A stretch of 64,000 nt of DNA from Dysgonamonadaceae bacterium (GTDB taxonomy: Bacteria; Bacteroidota; Bacteroidia; Bacteroidales; Azobacteroidaceae). Position 1 is the stretch's first letter; each line of letters starts with the position of its first letter. The DNA lies in contig JAITQA010000115.1 in assembly GCA_031289145.1 (NCBI GenBank), positions 32,229 through 96,228 of the forward strand, read 5' to 3'. The notes below the pieces were generated by a model that worked only from the letters and a program-made list of their open reading frames with translations, was not told the DNA's origin and ran no database searches. This document shows, piece after piece, positions 36,162 through 46,555 of the stretch. The translations under genes were made by a program, and so were the position numbers.

Positions 36162-39100
36162 ATGAAAAAAATTGCAATCTTTTTACTTGTTCTTTTAACA
36201 AGCATAGCCGCACAAGCCACCGATTTAACCGGTGTGAAAATTTATATCAATCCCGGACATGGCGGTTATGACGCCAACGACCGCAGTGTATGGACGATTC
36301 CTGTTCCAGAAGAGTGGACGAATCCGAACGGATTCTGGGAATCCAAATCCAATTTGGTGAAAGCGCTTGCATTGAAAGAAATGCTCGAAGCAGCAGGCGC
36401 AACCGTTATTATCTCGCGTACCGATAATACAAGCGGGGTAAGAGACCAGAGTTATCACCCCGGCGTTAATTTAACCGGCGGCGGCGACCGCGATCTCTCG
36501 GAAATTGCCGAAGAAGCCAATGCCAACAACGTGGATCATTTCATTTCGATTCACAGTAACGCGATGGGTACAGCCAATTCGTTGACCAACCATTTGTTAT
36601 TCCTCTATCATGGCGACGACGGCGTTCCAACAGTAGCGGAAAGTTTGCCGATGGCACAGTCGGCCGGACCCATTCAACAGAATAATCCGCTAACCGTTTG
36701 GCAAAATACGGCGGCTTCCATTCGAGGAGACTTTACGTTTTACGGCGACAGGGTAGGGCTTGGCGTGTTACGCCCGCTGACTGTGCCCGGTTTCCTGTCC
36801 GAAGGCTCGTTTCACGATTATGCACCCGAAACGCACCGTTTGTGCAACAACGATTATTGCAAGTTGGAAGCCCTGCGTATGTTCAAGCATTTCCATGCTT
36901 ATTTTCATCGCGATATGCCCGCCGCAGCTACCGTTGCCGGTTGGGTAAAGAGCGAAAACGAAAGAGTAGATGTTTTAGAGCAGCCTAAATTTGTTTTCCG
37001 CGCAGCCACCGACGACCAATGGAAACCCATCAACGGTGCAAAGGTTACGCTGCTTGACGAAAGCGGACAAAACACCTTGCAAACCTACACCACCGACGGT
37101 TGGTACAACGGTATTTATGCTTTCTACAATCTGGCAGCAGGCAATTATAAAGTGCGCGTGGAAGCAACGGGTTACGAAAGCAAAACCGTTGATGTAACGG
37201 CAATTGCTTCAGAAATAGCCTACGCAAAAGTGAAACTTTTCAATCCCGATTATGCGCTTAACAGTAATTTGGAGCCGGACTATCCGCAACCCAATCAGGA
37301 TGCCGGCGCTGTCGCTTTGGATCATTACAATTTTTTGCAACAAGGCGAAACCACTGCATTTGATGCATTGAACAGCGCAGCGGTAAAACGAATGCTTTTC
37401 CGTAACAATAAAATTTATGTATTGACCACCGAGCCGAAAATTTTGGTTTACGACGCAGCAACACAAGCCTCGCTGGGCGAATTGAATTTGACCGGCGTGG
37501 AAGGCGGTGATGCGATCTTGAGCGACATTGCCTTTGCGGCTGACGGTAAATTATTGGCTTGTAACCGGGCAACCATACTATTGGTTGGGGCCACCACGTC
37601 TTTCAAGGTATATAAATGGGATAATGACAACGCCACACCCGACTTGCTGTTCCAATCGCAAAAACAAGCCAATTGGAATGAAGGTCTTGTTGGTGAAACT
37701 TTTGCCACTGCCGGTGCAAGCGACCATTTGAAAGTTTATACGACCGCCGTTACCACCGGTTCGTCAAAACAAATTCGCATTATTGGATTTGAATACTTGG
37801 CAGCCACCAATATGCTTGCCGATAAATATATGGGTAGTGCGGACGTTGCTCACAACGGTACGGCAACCTATACCGAAGCCGAATGGGGCGCACATCTGAA
37901 ATTTACGATTTCGCCGTCGGGTAGTGGCGACCACTTTATTATCGACAGTGATATCATGCAAGCCACCGAATATCAGTTCGATTGGGAACAACCCGATCGC
38001 TTTCCTTTGACTCCAAAAGGTATATTTTCCGCTACTGAAACGCCCGCCGTGGCTCAGGGTAACGCATTCGCTCGCTATGCCGGCCATGTGTTTATGGCTG
38101 CGCCGGTTTGCAATGCCGATGCTTCCGGAGTGGGCGTTGCGCTTTATGATGTAACTGCCGGTTTGGACAACGCGGATAAAATTTCGGAAACCTATCCTGA
38201 AAGTGGACTGGGAACCACTCCTGCCGGAGCCATGTTGGCCGGCATTGTGGTAAACGGCTATGATATTGAACTGACTATTATCGCTCAAAATCAGGGTATT
38301 GCACGTTACAAAACCGAAAACAACCCGGTGGCCAATATTTACGCTTCCGAACTTTCTTATGCGGCCGGCAAATTCAATTTCACCTTGAACGAAGATGCCG
38401 TGTCGGTAGTGATAGAAATTTACAACGAAGGCGAATTTGTACAAACGTATGAAGCCGTCGTTTTGGCAAAAGGCGTCCACAGCATCGACAATCCGTTTGG
38501 CGCTGCCACATTCGATAGCTATGGCATTACGGCAACTGCTCGGCCGAATGTTGCGCTTTCAAAAGTATCGGGCGACAGTCCCGTATTCCAGTTCTATTCC
38601 GCTCGCGGAGTAGCTGTTGATAATACACCCACAAGTCCGTACTTCGGTCGTATTTATGTAACGGAAACCGCCGGAGGACAAGTAACCGTAGGTACGCCGC
38701 CCGACGCCCGCGTAACCCAAAGGGGTATTTACATCCTGAATGCAGCGCACGAAGATGTAACCGGACAAGGTGTAAACAGTTACAATGGAGGAATCAGTTG
38801 GGCAACCAACAGCACTACCGGTTATCAATACGGTCCTTTGCATCCGACAGTTGCGCCCGACGGTAAACTGTATATCTCCGATTCCAGTTACGGAAACTCC
38901 GGCGTTTATATCCTGAACCCGGCCAATCCGGCAGCCAATTTCAAACCGGTATTCGGCGGGACACGGGATGCAAGCAATGGACAATCGTCCGAAAATGGCG
39001 TTACCATCCACAATCCGGTACAAAATTGTTATGTAATGGGAACCGGCGCGAATACACAACTCTATACTTTGGATCGTACCGCTGTTCCTGTAACCGGTAA

Positions 39101-39887
39101 AATTCAACGTTACGACATCGGCGAATTAACGACACCGTGGACAGCGGCTCCGAGTGCAACCATTTTCAGCGATCCGAACAACCGTATGCAAAACAGCTAT
39201 GGAACCATCGCTTACGATTCGCATGGCGGTTGGTGGCTGGCTCAATACCGGGCAGGTGCGGGCGGAACATCCGTTCCTACCTTAATTCATGCTACCAATA
39301 ATGTAGAAGATTATAACGTGGAAGCAGCTTGGCCCTCCGGTTATCAGGGAGTTGTAGCGGTCAGCATCGACGGATCGACTTTGGCCTTGGGCACTGAACC
39401 CGGAAAGGCACAAGTATTTGAGGTAACTTACGATGCCAGTAATAAACCGACATTGACGCCTACGTTTAACATTGAATGGGGCGGAACCGCTTCTTATGTA
39501 CAAGGCGCTGCTTTCGATGTAGCAGGTAACTTGTATTTGGTTTCCAACGGCAACGAACGCCTGATGATTTATTCTTTTCCGAACGCCGATAATAGCTATA
39601 CCACTCGTGTATCCGTAGCTAAAGGAACGGGAATCAATGCGCCGGAAAGCAAAGCAAACGTAAGGGTTTATCCCAATCCTGTGATTTCCGGATTAGTCAT
39701 CGATGGACAAGGCGTCAATCTGAAGGCTTATACCCTCTACGATCTCAACGGACGCGCAATTCGTTCGGAAAAAATCGAAAACGGCGATCGATACACTGTT
39801 TCGGTCGGTGGTTTGAATGCCGGTATTTATATCTTGCAGGTACAAACGCCTGAAGGAGTGGTTGTAAAACGAATTATTAAAAAATAA
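36162..39887 (+). CDS. N-acetylmuramoyl-L-alanine amidase (Amidase_3), giant multidomain, T9SS-sorted (amidase 2)
   Basis: 1241 aa, same architecture as amidase 1 and clearly homologous over its whole length. Signal peptide 1 to about 19. Zinc site His33, Glu60, His131 and catalytic Glu214 (LSEGSFHDY). Differences include an insertion after SRTDNTSG (about 90-110) and a longer NHL propeller. Downstream domains: regulatory-like beta-sandwich (about 255-355), propeller 1 (about 395-715), ANIYASELSYAAGKFNFTLN linker (about 725-800), NHL-like propeller (about 805-1150) and T9SS domain (about 1165-1241; VYPNPVISG..YILQVQTPEGVVVKRIIKK). It is the product of a tandem duplication with subsequent divergence, which may separate specificity for different stem peptides. 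Confidence 0.9.
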   Translation: MKKIAIFLLVLLTSIAAQATDLTGVKIYINPGHGGYDANDRSVWTIPVPEEWTNPNGFWESKSNLVKALALKEMLEAAGATVIISRTDNTSGVRDQSYHPGVNLTGGGDRDLSEIAEEANANNVDHFISIHSNAMGTANSLTNHLLFLYHGDDGVPTVAESLPMAQSAGPIQQNNPLTVWQNTAASIRGDFTFYGDRVGLGVLRPLTVPGFLSEGSFHDYAPETHRLCNNDYCKLEALRMFKHFHAYFHRDMPAAATVAGWVKSENERVDVLEQPKFVFRAATDDQWKPINGAKVTLLDESGQNTLQTYTTDGWYNGIYAFYNLAAGNYKVRVEATGYESKTVDVTAIASEIAYAKVKLFNPDYALNSNLEPDYPQPNQDAGAVALDHYNFLQQGETTAFDALNSAAVKRMLFRNNKIYVLTTEPKILVYDAATQASLGELNLTGVEGGDAILSDIAFAADGKLLACNRATILLVGATTSFKVYKWDNDNATPDLLFQSQKQANWNEGLVGETFATAGASDHLKVYTTAVTTGSSKQIRIIGFEYLAATNMLADKYMGSADVAHNGTATYTEAEWGAHLKFTISPSGSGDHFIIDSDIMQATEYQFDWEQPDRFPLTPKGIFSATETPAVAQGNAFARYAGHVFMAAPVCNADASGVGVALYDVTAGLDNADKISETYPESGLGTTPAGAMLAGIVVNGYDIELTIIAQNQGIARYKTENNPVANIYASELSYAAGKFNFTLNEDAVSVVIEIYNEGEFVQTYEAVVLAKGVHSIDNPFGAATFDSYGITATARPNVALSKVSGDSPVFQFYSARGVAVDNTPTSPYFGRIYVTETAGGQVTVGTPPDARVTQRGIYILNAAHEDVTGQGVNSYNGGISWATNSTTGYQYGPLHPTVAPDGKLYISDSSYGNSGVYILNPANPAANFKPVFGGTRDASNGQSSENGVTIHNPVQNCYVMGTGANTQLYTLDRTAVPVTGKIQRYDIGELTTPWTAAPSATIFSDPNNRMQNSYGTIAYDSHGGWWLAQYRAGAGGTSVPTLIHATNNVEDYNVEAAWPSGYQGVVAVSIDGSTLALGTEPGKAQVFEVTYDASNKPTLTPTFNIEWGGTASYVQGAAFDVAGNLYLVSNGNERLMIYSFPNADNSYTTRVSVAKGTGINAPESKANVRVYPNPVISGLVIDGQGVNLKAYTLYDLNGRAIRSEKIENGDRYTVSVGGLNAGIYILQVQTPEGVVVKRIIKK

Positions 39888-39912
39888 AGTTTAATTTAAA
39901 AATAAAAGAGTC

Positions 39913-42900
39913 ATGAAAAAAACATTTTTATTACTATTGGTTTTTGCATTGTGCGCCTTGACAAGTTCTGCACAACAAGCCAACATTTATGCTTCCGGAC
40001 TGAAAGCCGGAGCAGCGGCTAATGCCCAAGTAGAAATTTCCTACGTCCTGAACACCGATGCAACGGCGGTGGCCGTTAACTTCGTGAATGGTAGCCAAAC
40101 AGTCGCTACAGTGCCTGTAACAGAGGCTGCCCTTTTGACCAAAGGCGCTCATACCGCTACAATTTCGTTGGCAACAGTTCCGGCAGGAACTTATAGCTGG
40201 TCGGTATCGGCCACGGCAGCGGCCAATACAACGCCGGTAAAAGTAAGCGGCAGTGATTCAAAATTCAGATTTTATTTTCCAACAGGACTTGCGGTGGACA
40301 ATAGTTTTGAAAGTCCTGCTTTCGGACGCATTTATGTTGCGGAAGGCGCCGGTTCATACTTGGAAGGGGATGGAGCAGCAGCTTATTGGCCGGACGGCAG
40401 AATAAGTCATGATGGAATTTATATTTTCACCCCCACGTTCGACGCCGTTAATACCGAAGCTTATACCGGTAATGTAGCATGGGATGTAAGCGGATTAACT
40501 TTTTCAGGACCCGGTACAAGTCCCGGCCGTTTATCCATTGACGATGCGGGAAAAGTGTATATTGCGGACAATTCAATAACCAATTCAGGTATTTACGTAA
40601 TAGACCCCGCTCATCCTGAAAATGATTTTAGCGCACTTTTTGCAGCAGGCGCCTGGGACGCTACAGGTATTTTATCTGTAAACGAAACACAGATTCATGG
40701 TCGTATTCCTGCGCTTTATGTAGAAGGTAGCGGTGCAAATACAAATTTGTATTATCTTGATCGCAACTACCTACCTGCCGGACAGGACGCAAGAGCTTAT
40801 TTGCCGAGTGGTATGATTTTCAAATATAATAATTTGACTGCCCCGATTGCTTCACAACCTGCACTTGTTTACGATAATCCAACTTCTGCCTTGGCAAATG
40901 ATGCTATGGGACTGGTTACAGACGGACGCGGCGGTTATTGGGTAAGTCAAAATCGTGCCGCTGATGCAGCTGCCATTCCTTCTCTTTCGCACATCAATGC
41001 AGCAGGCGTTGCCGATTACAAATCAGCTGATGGTGAAAATGTGAATCTCGGCAATTCTGCCAGAGGAGCATTGGCTATCAATGCAGAAAAAAATCTTTTA
41101 GCTGTCGCCAGCGATAAAACGGTGAAAATATTGTCTATTGCGTATGACGAATCCACCGGAGTTCCTACATTGACGGAAGTATCATACAGCGCTTCGGTAG
41201 GTACTATCGGAACGAATGTGGACGGTTTGGCTTTTGATGTGGCAGGTAATCTGTATGCTGTATCGGCAAGCCCGGAATATCTTTATGTGTATGCTTTGCC
41301 CAAGGCAGACAATACCTTTACTACTCCGGCGCCAGCCGCCGCCACCATTACGGTTGGGTCGACAGATCCAAACGCCCCCTTGTCGGGAGATTATTATGTT
41401 CCCAATGATCCGGGCAACGGCAAAAAGTGGTATGCTTCCTTAGCTGAAGCGTTCACAGCCATTAATGAACGTACGATTGGCGGCAATGTAAATCTGTATA
41501 TCAACGGCGATATTACCTCGACCGTTAATGTAGGTTTGATTAACAATACGGAATATGCCATTACGATCCAACCGGTTTTCGGATCGGATGAAAGCGCTGA
41601 CGCTATCCGTACCATCACATTCGACAAAGCGACCGACAATGCCGGTCCTTCGGGTGCATTGTGTTTGGGTATCGGCATGGGATTGAGCTGGAACGATGTT
41701 GTTCCTGCCAAAAACATTACCATCGACGGATCGGTAAACGGCGCTCCGGACAGAAGATTGAAAATCACCACAGCCGCTACACAAAATGGCTTGAACGGTC
41801 CGATTTTAATTTTGGATGAATGTTCCGATATTACCATACAAAATGCCATTCTTGAACATGTGGGAGCTGCCACAGGATCATCCAATTATGCGGTCTATTT
41901 GAGAGCCAATACCACCTCCGCAACAGGAACTCACAAAATGCCTTATGATATTTCTATCCTGAACAATGAAATTATCAATACGACAGCAGGTGCAGCCAGT
42001 CAAGGTATTGCTGCTTATGCGAATGCAGAACCGGTAGCTCCTTCCACCGGCGTTGTAATCAAGGATAATATTATTCGTACCCGTACCCGTGGCATTTTTC
42101 TGAATTATATCACGGATATTGAAATTAACGGAAACGAATTTTATATGAATCAAAGCAGCGGTGGTTTGTCAAGTGCAGCCATATTTGGTAATTCAGGTAT
42201 CAATGGCGACATTAAGGTTACAGGAAATTATTTTGTTGAACTGAAAAGTGCAAACATAAATGCAGGCGATTACGGTATGAAAGCGATCATTACCGGCGGC
42301 GCAGCCAGTACCTGGTATATTGACAACAATTATTTTACCGGTTTCGACAAAACATCCGCTACGGCTGGTTCAACCATGTTGCAAGGCATTCGGCTGGGCG
42401 CTTTGGCAGGAAGCTATATCCGTCATAATACCTTCTATTTGAACGCTGTTTCAAATATTCCCAGCAATGTAGCAACCCCGACTGCAGCTGATGGATCTTA
42501 TTGCGCTATCAATATTGCTGCCGGAACACCGGTTATTCAAAATAACTTATTTGTCAGCGACGAAGACGCTTTCCCGAATTTCTTTATTCGCGGCAATGCT
42601 CCCGAAGCCACCGACAACAATATATTCAGTTTGCAAGCCGGTGAAGTCAATGCAAAAATTGCTACTGGAACAATCCCAGCAGACCTGAAAACAGTAAGCA
42701 GTGTTACGTTTGAAGATGCTGCTGCCGGCATTCTTGATTTGAGTGGTGCATCGAACAAAGACAAGAATCTGGGTGTAGCGCCCTTGGCCGGAGTTCCTAC
42801 CGATATTTACGGAACGCTCCGCAGTACCACGCTGACTTATGCCGGCGCTTTTGAAGGCGACGAATTTGATCCGTCTTCTATTGCTACTGTAATTGCCGAC

Positions 42901-43122
42901 GACATCCGCATTGCCACAGGCAACGAAAGCATCCGCTTGCTGACCGACGGAGTGAAAGTCAAATCTTATATACTGTACAGTGTGACCGGAACCCGGATTC
43001 TGAATGGAACTGCTGCTACGGGCAATGTAGAAATCCCGATAAGCCGTTTGAATGCAGGCGTATACCTGATTCAAATAACAACGGATAAAGGAACGGTTGT
43101 AAAACGTTTTATTAAGAAATAA
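39913..43122 (+). CDS. Secreted NHL-propeller plus right-handed beta-helix protein, T9SS-sorted
   Basis: 1069 aa. Signal peptide 1 to about 20. Residues 23-110 (ANIYASGLKAGAAANAQVEISYVLN) and the following NHL-like propeller (about 115-470; FPTGLAVDNSFESPAFGRIYVAE) match the C-terminal half of the two amidases upstream, but the amidase domain itself is missing. Instead a parallel beta-helix follows (about 480-960; ILDECSDITIQNAILEHV, GVVIKDNIIRTRTRGIFLN, DIEINGNEFYMN, IKVTGNYFVELK), the fold of polysaccharide lyases and some hydrolases. A T9SS domain ends it (VYLIQITTDKGTVVKRFIKK). No catalytic residues can be assigned, so it may be a lyase, an O-deacetylase-type enzyme or a binding protein. 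Last gene before a hairpin. Confidence 0.78.
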   Translation: MKKTFLLLLVFALCALTSSAQQANIYASGLKAGAAANAQVEISYVLNTDATAVAVNFVNGSQTVATVPVTEAALLTKGAHTATISLATVPAGTYSWSVSATAAANTTPVKVSGSDSKFRFYFPTGLAVDNSFESPAFGRIYVAEGAGSYLEGDGAAAYWPDGRISHDGIYIFTPTFDAVNTEAYTGNVAWDVSGLTFSGPGTSPGRLSIDDAGKVYIADNSITNSGIYVIDPAHPENDFSALFAAGAWDATGILSVNETQIHGRIPALYVEGSGANTNLYYLDRNYLPAGQDARAYLPSGMIFKYNNLTAPIASQPALVYDNPTSALANDAMGLVTDGRGGYWVSQNRAADAAAIPSLSHINAAGVADYKSADGENVNLGNSARGALAINAEKNLLAVASDKTVKILSIAYDESTGVPTLTEVSYSASVGTIGTNVDGLAFDVAGNLYAVSASPEYLYVYALPKADNTFTTPAPAAATITVGSTDPNAPLSGDYYVPNDPGNGKKWYASLAEAFTAINERTIGGNVNLYINGDITSTVNVGLINNTEYAITIQPVFGSDESADAIRTITFDKATDNAGPSGALCLGIGMGLSWNDVVPAKNITIDGSVNGAPDRRLKITTAATQNGLNGPILILDECSDITIQNAILEHVGAATGSSNYAVYLRANTTSATGTHKMPYDISILNNEIINTTAGAASQGIAAYANAEPVAPSTGVVIKDNIIRTRTRGIFLNYITDIEINGNEFYMNQSSGGLSSAAIFGNSGINGDIKVTGNYFVELKSANINAGDYGMKAIITGGAASTWYIDNNYFTGFDKTSATAGSTMLQGIRLGALAGSYIRHNTFYLNAVSNIPSNVATPTAADGSYCAINIAAGTPVIQNNLFVSDEDAFPNFFIRGNAPEATDNNIFSLQAGEVNAKIATGTIPADLKTVSSVTFEDAAAGILDLSGASNKDKNLGVAPLAGVPTDIYGTLRSTTLTYAGAFEGDEFDPSSIATVIADDIRIATGNESIRLLTDGVKVKSYILYSVTGTRILNGTAATGNVEIPISRLNAGVYLIQITTDKGTVVKRFIKK

Positions 43123-43130
43123 ATTAAAAC

Positions 43131-43193
43131 GAATACGCAATGTTTTACCTGAAATTCATCATCGCATGGTTTTAGGCATGACATTGCGTATTC
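43131..43193. terminator. 13-bp inverted repeat hairpin between the two enzyme operons
   Basis: gaatacgcaatgt (43131-43143) is perfectly inverted as acattgcgtattc (43181-43193) around 37 nt. It separates the beta-helix gene from SusC2 and marks a likely transcript boundary or attenuator. No promoter consensus is visible between it and the ATG at 43215. Confidence 0.6.
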
Positions 43194-43214
43194 ATAATAA
43201 TAAATTGAAAATCA

Positions 43215-46200
43215 ATGACGAAGAGAAAAAACTATGGCAAAGAACCTGTTGTAAGGATTGCTCGGATACTGAAACTGAGTTTGCTGTTTCTCTGTTTGGG
43301 TGTAGCTTCCGGGTATGCTTCCGGTGGAATAAATGAAGGCGACCTGACGGTGAAAGGCCGGGTAACGGAGACTACAGGCGATCCTTTGATTGGCGTGTCA
43401 ATCCATGTAAAGGGCGCTTTAATCAGTGCAATAACAAACGCCGGAGGGGAGTATGAAATTTCGGTTCCGGACAAATCGTCTGTATTGCAATTCCGCTACA
43501 TCGGTTTCGTGACCGTAGAGGAAACGGTTGGTAATCGTACGCTTATCAACGTTCAGCTGCGGGAAGATGAAAACCTGTTGGACGAAGTAGTGATAGTCGG
43601 ATACGATACGCAACGCAAAGTGAACCTGACCGGCGCTGTAGCCAATATCAACGTAAGCCAACAATTGGAAGGACGCCCCATCACCGACGTAGGTCGCGGC
43701 TTACAAGGCGCGACGCCCGGTTTAACAATAACCACTTCATCCGGACGGCTCGGCACAACGCCGACAATCCGTATCCGCGGCCAACAAGGCACTTTACTGA
43801 ACGACGATAACGGCGCATCCAAACCGCTCATATTGGTGGATGGCGTGGAAATCTCCGATTTGAATATGATAAATCCCGATGATATCGAAAATATTTCGGT
43901 ACTGAAAGACGCCGCTTCATCATCCATTTACGGATCGCGGGCTGCTTTCGGGGTGGTTTTGATTACAACCAAATCGGGAAAAAACAGTAGCCGGTTCTCA
44001 GCCTCCTACTCCAACAATATTTCATGGACAACGCCTACCACCTTGCCGTCACCGGCCAAATCATACGAATCGGCTGCTATGGCGCTGGCCGCCTGGCAAC
44101 GCCAAACGCCGGGCGATATGGAATTTGGCGGCGATGCCGGAATGAAATGGGATGCCGACGCCATTGAACGCATGAAAGAATGGGAACGCAATTTCGGCGG
44201 CATGAATCTTGGTCCCGAATTAGTAGCCGGTCGCGACTTTGAAATGACCGATAAGGGTCTTCGTTTCTACCGCTCGTGGGACGCTTTCGATATGTATATT
44301 CAGGACGGTTTTGCACAACAACATAATTTGTCGGTATCCGGCAAATCCGGCGCAACCAGCTATCACCTGGGTATCGGATACATGGGCGACCGGGGTATTC
44401 TGAAAGCGAATCCCGATCATTACAACCGTTACAGTACAACGTTTAAGACTGAAACAGAAGTAACCAAATGGTTGAGCGTCCGGTCGCAACTGCTGTTTTC
44501 GCGCACCTCCTTGGAATCGCCGTTTACTTATTCTTCAACTACTTACGACCCGCTGTATTACATCTACCGCTGGCCGACTATTTATCCTTATGGGACTTAC
44601 AACGGCGTGCCTTTCCGTAGCGCTTTGGCCGAAACGGAGCAAGCCAACACGAATAGCGACACCAAAAATTACACACGTATTACCTTGGGTGGTACGATAA
44701 CGTTCACTAAAGAGTTGTCCTTGGATGCGGACTATTCCTACATCATGGACAACCGCCTGCGGCAATTACGGGGCGGCACGGTGACGGCTATTGATTTTTG
44801 GAGCGGCAATGTGAATAATGTATCTACTTACACCGCTTCTTCCTACGACAAGTATGATCAATTCAATTACCTGACGGATCACCATACGGCCAATGCCGTT
44901 TTGCGTTACAAAAAAGAGTTGGGGAAAGACCATAAAGTGAGCGCTTTTGCCGGTTGGAATCTCGAATACGAGACCTACAATACGCTGAACGGCGAAGCAC
45001 GCGACTTGATGGATCCCGACAAACATACCGTTTCAATGACTACCGGCGACCAATTTGTTTACGGAGCACAGAGCGATTGGGCTTCGGTTGGTTTCTTCGG
45101 ACGTATCAATTATGCGTTCAAAGACCGGTATCTGCTGGAATTGAACGGCCGTTACGATGGATCTTCCTATTTTCCGCTGAATCAGCCTTGGGGCTTCTTC
45201 CCCTCCGCTTCGCTGGGTTGGATTCTGAGCGAAGAATCGTTTCTGCAATCCACACAATCGTGGTTGAGTTTTGCCAAGATTCGCGCTTCCATCGGTAGCG
45301 TGGGCAATCCCAATATCGGCGCAGACCGCTTCCGCGCAATTATGGCGCGTACCGCTACTTCGGGATGGGTCATTAATAGTACTAATGAAGCGACTTTTGC
45401 TTTGCCAACCGCTTTGGCCAAAGGCTTCACCTGGGAAAATATTGAAACGCGCGACCTGGGTCTGGATCTCCGTTTCCTGAACGGCAAATTAGGCGCCACC
45501 TTCGACGTTTATCAACGGATCAACGACGGCATGGTGGTATCGGGCGTTCAGATGCCTTCTACTTTTGGCGCTACGGCTCCCTACATGAACGTAGGCGAAT
45601 TGACGACCAAAGGTTGGGAATTGGCCTTGGATTTCAATCATTCGTTCTCCGACGATTTTAAATTGCGTTTGAATTTCAATCTGTCGGATGCATTGACGAA
45701 AATATCGAAACATCCCAATCTAACCAAAACACTCGACGGCACCAATTATGCCGGAAAAATCATTGGCGAAATCTGGGGTTTTGAAACCGACCGCTTCTTT
45801 ACGGAAGACGATTTTAATTCGGACGGAACCTTAAAAGCCGGTATCCCCGATCAGAGCCGATATTTGAATTATCTCTCTACTAACGGGATGTCCCGTTTTT
45901 TGCCGGGTGATATCAAGTACAAAGATTTGGATGGCAGCGGTGTGATTGACCGCGGCGAATTTACGGCCGATAATCACGGCGACTTGAAAAAAATCGGTAA
46001 TTCTACGCCGCGTTACGAATACAGCGGACGCATCGGTTTGGATTATAAGGGATTCGATTTGGACGTGTTTATCCAAGGCGTAGGCAGCCGTCAGATATGG
46101 GGCACCGGCAACTTGATTATTCCGGGCTTCCAGTTTGGTGACGGACTGTATTATGCGCACCAAACCGATTACTGGACACCGGACAATCCCGGTGCATTTT

Positions 46201-46535
46201 ATCCGCGTTTGACAAAAATGAATCAGCCCGGCCGTTATGTCGAAAGTGGTGGAAACTTTATGCCGCAAACCAAATATTTGCTGAACATGGCGTACTGCCG
46301 TCTGAAAAATGTGACTTTCGGTTATTCATTGCCGAAAAGTGTGTTGCAAAAAGCCTCTATCGGTAAAACACGCTTGTATGTCAGTCTTGAAAACTTGTTT
46401 GAATTGGATCATTTGGGCAATATTCCCATCGACCCGGAAACCAATACTTCCACCGGCGACGGTGGTACGCAAGGATTCGGACGTATCTATCCTTATGTGA
46501 GAACCCTGTCTTTCGGCATACAAGTATCATTATAA
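43215..46535 (+). CDS. SusC-like TonB-dependent outer-membrane transporter (SusC2)
   Basis: 1106 aa. The N-terminus is longer than usual (basic stretch MTKRKNYGKEPVVRIARILK, then the hydrophobic core LSLLFLCLGVASGYASG, cleavage near 37). Carboxypeptidase-regulatory-like domain about 45-118 (VKGRVTETTGDPLIGVSIHVKG). Plug from about 122 (DEVVIVGYDTQRKVNLTGAV; TIRIRGQQGTLLNDDNG; ENISVLKDAASSSIYGSRAAFGVVLI in parts), then the barrel, ending SFGIQVSL. It differs from SusC1 and SusC3 in plug sequence and likely takes a different oligosaccharide. It heads a seven-gene unit that also holds amidase 3 and NamZ. Confidence 0.93.
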   Translation: MTKRKNYGKEPVVRIARILKLSLLFLCLGVASGYASGGINEGDLTVKGRVTETTGDPLIGVSIHVKGALISAITNAGGEYEISVPDKSSVLQFRYIGFVTVEETVGNRTLINVQLREDENLLDEVVIVGYDTQRKVNLTGAVANINVSQQLEGRPITDVGRGLQGATPGLTITTSSGRLGTTPTIRIRGQQGTLLNDDNGASKPLILVDGVEISDLNMINPDDIENISVLKDAASSSIYGSRAAFGVVLITTKSGKNSSRFSASYSNNISWTTPTTLPSPAKSYESAAMALAAWQRQTPGDMEFGGDAGMKWDADAIERMKEWERNFGGMNLGPELVAGRDFEMTDKGLRFYRSWDAFDMYIQDGFAQQHNLSVSGKSGATSYHLGIGYMGDRGILKANPDHYNRYSTTFKTETEVTKWLSVRSQLLFSRTSLESPFTYSSTTYDPLYYIYRWPTIYPYGTYNGVPFRSALAETEQANTNSDTKNYTRITLGGTITFTKELSLDADYSYIMDNRLRQLRGGTVTAIDFWSGNVNNVSTYTASSYDKYDQFNYLTDHHTANAVLRYKKELGKDHKVSAFAGWNLEYETYNTLNGEARDLMDPDKHTVSMTTGDQFVYGAQSDWASVGFFGRINYAFKDRYLLELNGRYDGSSYFPLNQPWGFFPSASLGWILSEESFLQSTQSWLSFAKIRASIGSVGNPNIGADRFRAIMARTATSGWVINSTNEATFALPTALAKGFTWENIETRDLGLDLRFLNGKLGATFDVYQRINDGMVVSGVQMPSTFGATAPYMNVGELTTKGWELALDFNHSFSDDFKLRLNFNLSDALTKISKHPNLTKTLDGTNYAGKIIGEIWGFETDRFFTEDDFNSDGTLKAGIPDQSRYLNYLSTNGMSRFLPGDIKYKDLDGSGVIDRGEFTADNHGDLKKIGNSTPRYEYSGRIGLDYKGFDLDVFIQGVGSRQIWGTGNLIIPGFQFGDGLYYAHQTDYWTPDNPGAFYPRLTKMNQPGRYVESGGNFMPQTKYLLNMAYCRLKNVTFGYSLPKSVLQKASIGKTRLYVSLENLFELDHLGNIPIDPETNTSTGDGGTQGFGRIYPYVRTLSFGIQVSL

Positions 46536-46555
46536 AAATTAAATATCATATAAAG

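Noticed and set aside
37764..38480. 238-codon open frame on the minus strand inside amidase 2
   Set aside because: Antisense to the conserved propeller coding sequence; composition is that of a reverse shadow, rich in I, R and F runs without domain logic.
43131..43193. Inverted repeats before SusC2 as a phase-variable invertible promoter
   Set aside because: The segment between the repeats is only 37 bp and holds no promoter consensus in either orientation; a hairpin explains it better.
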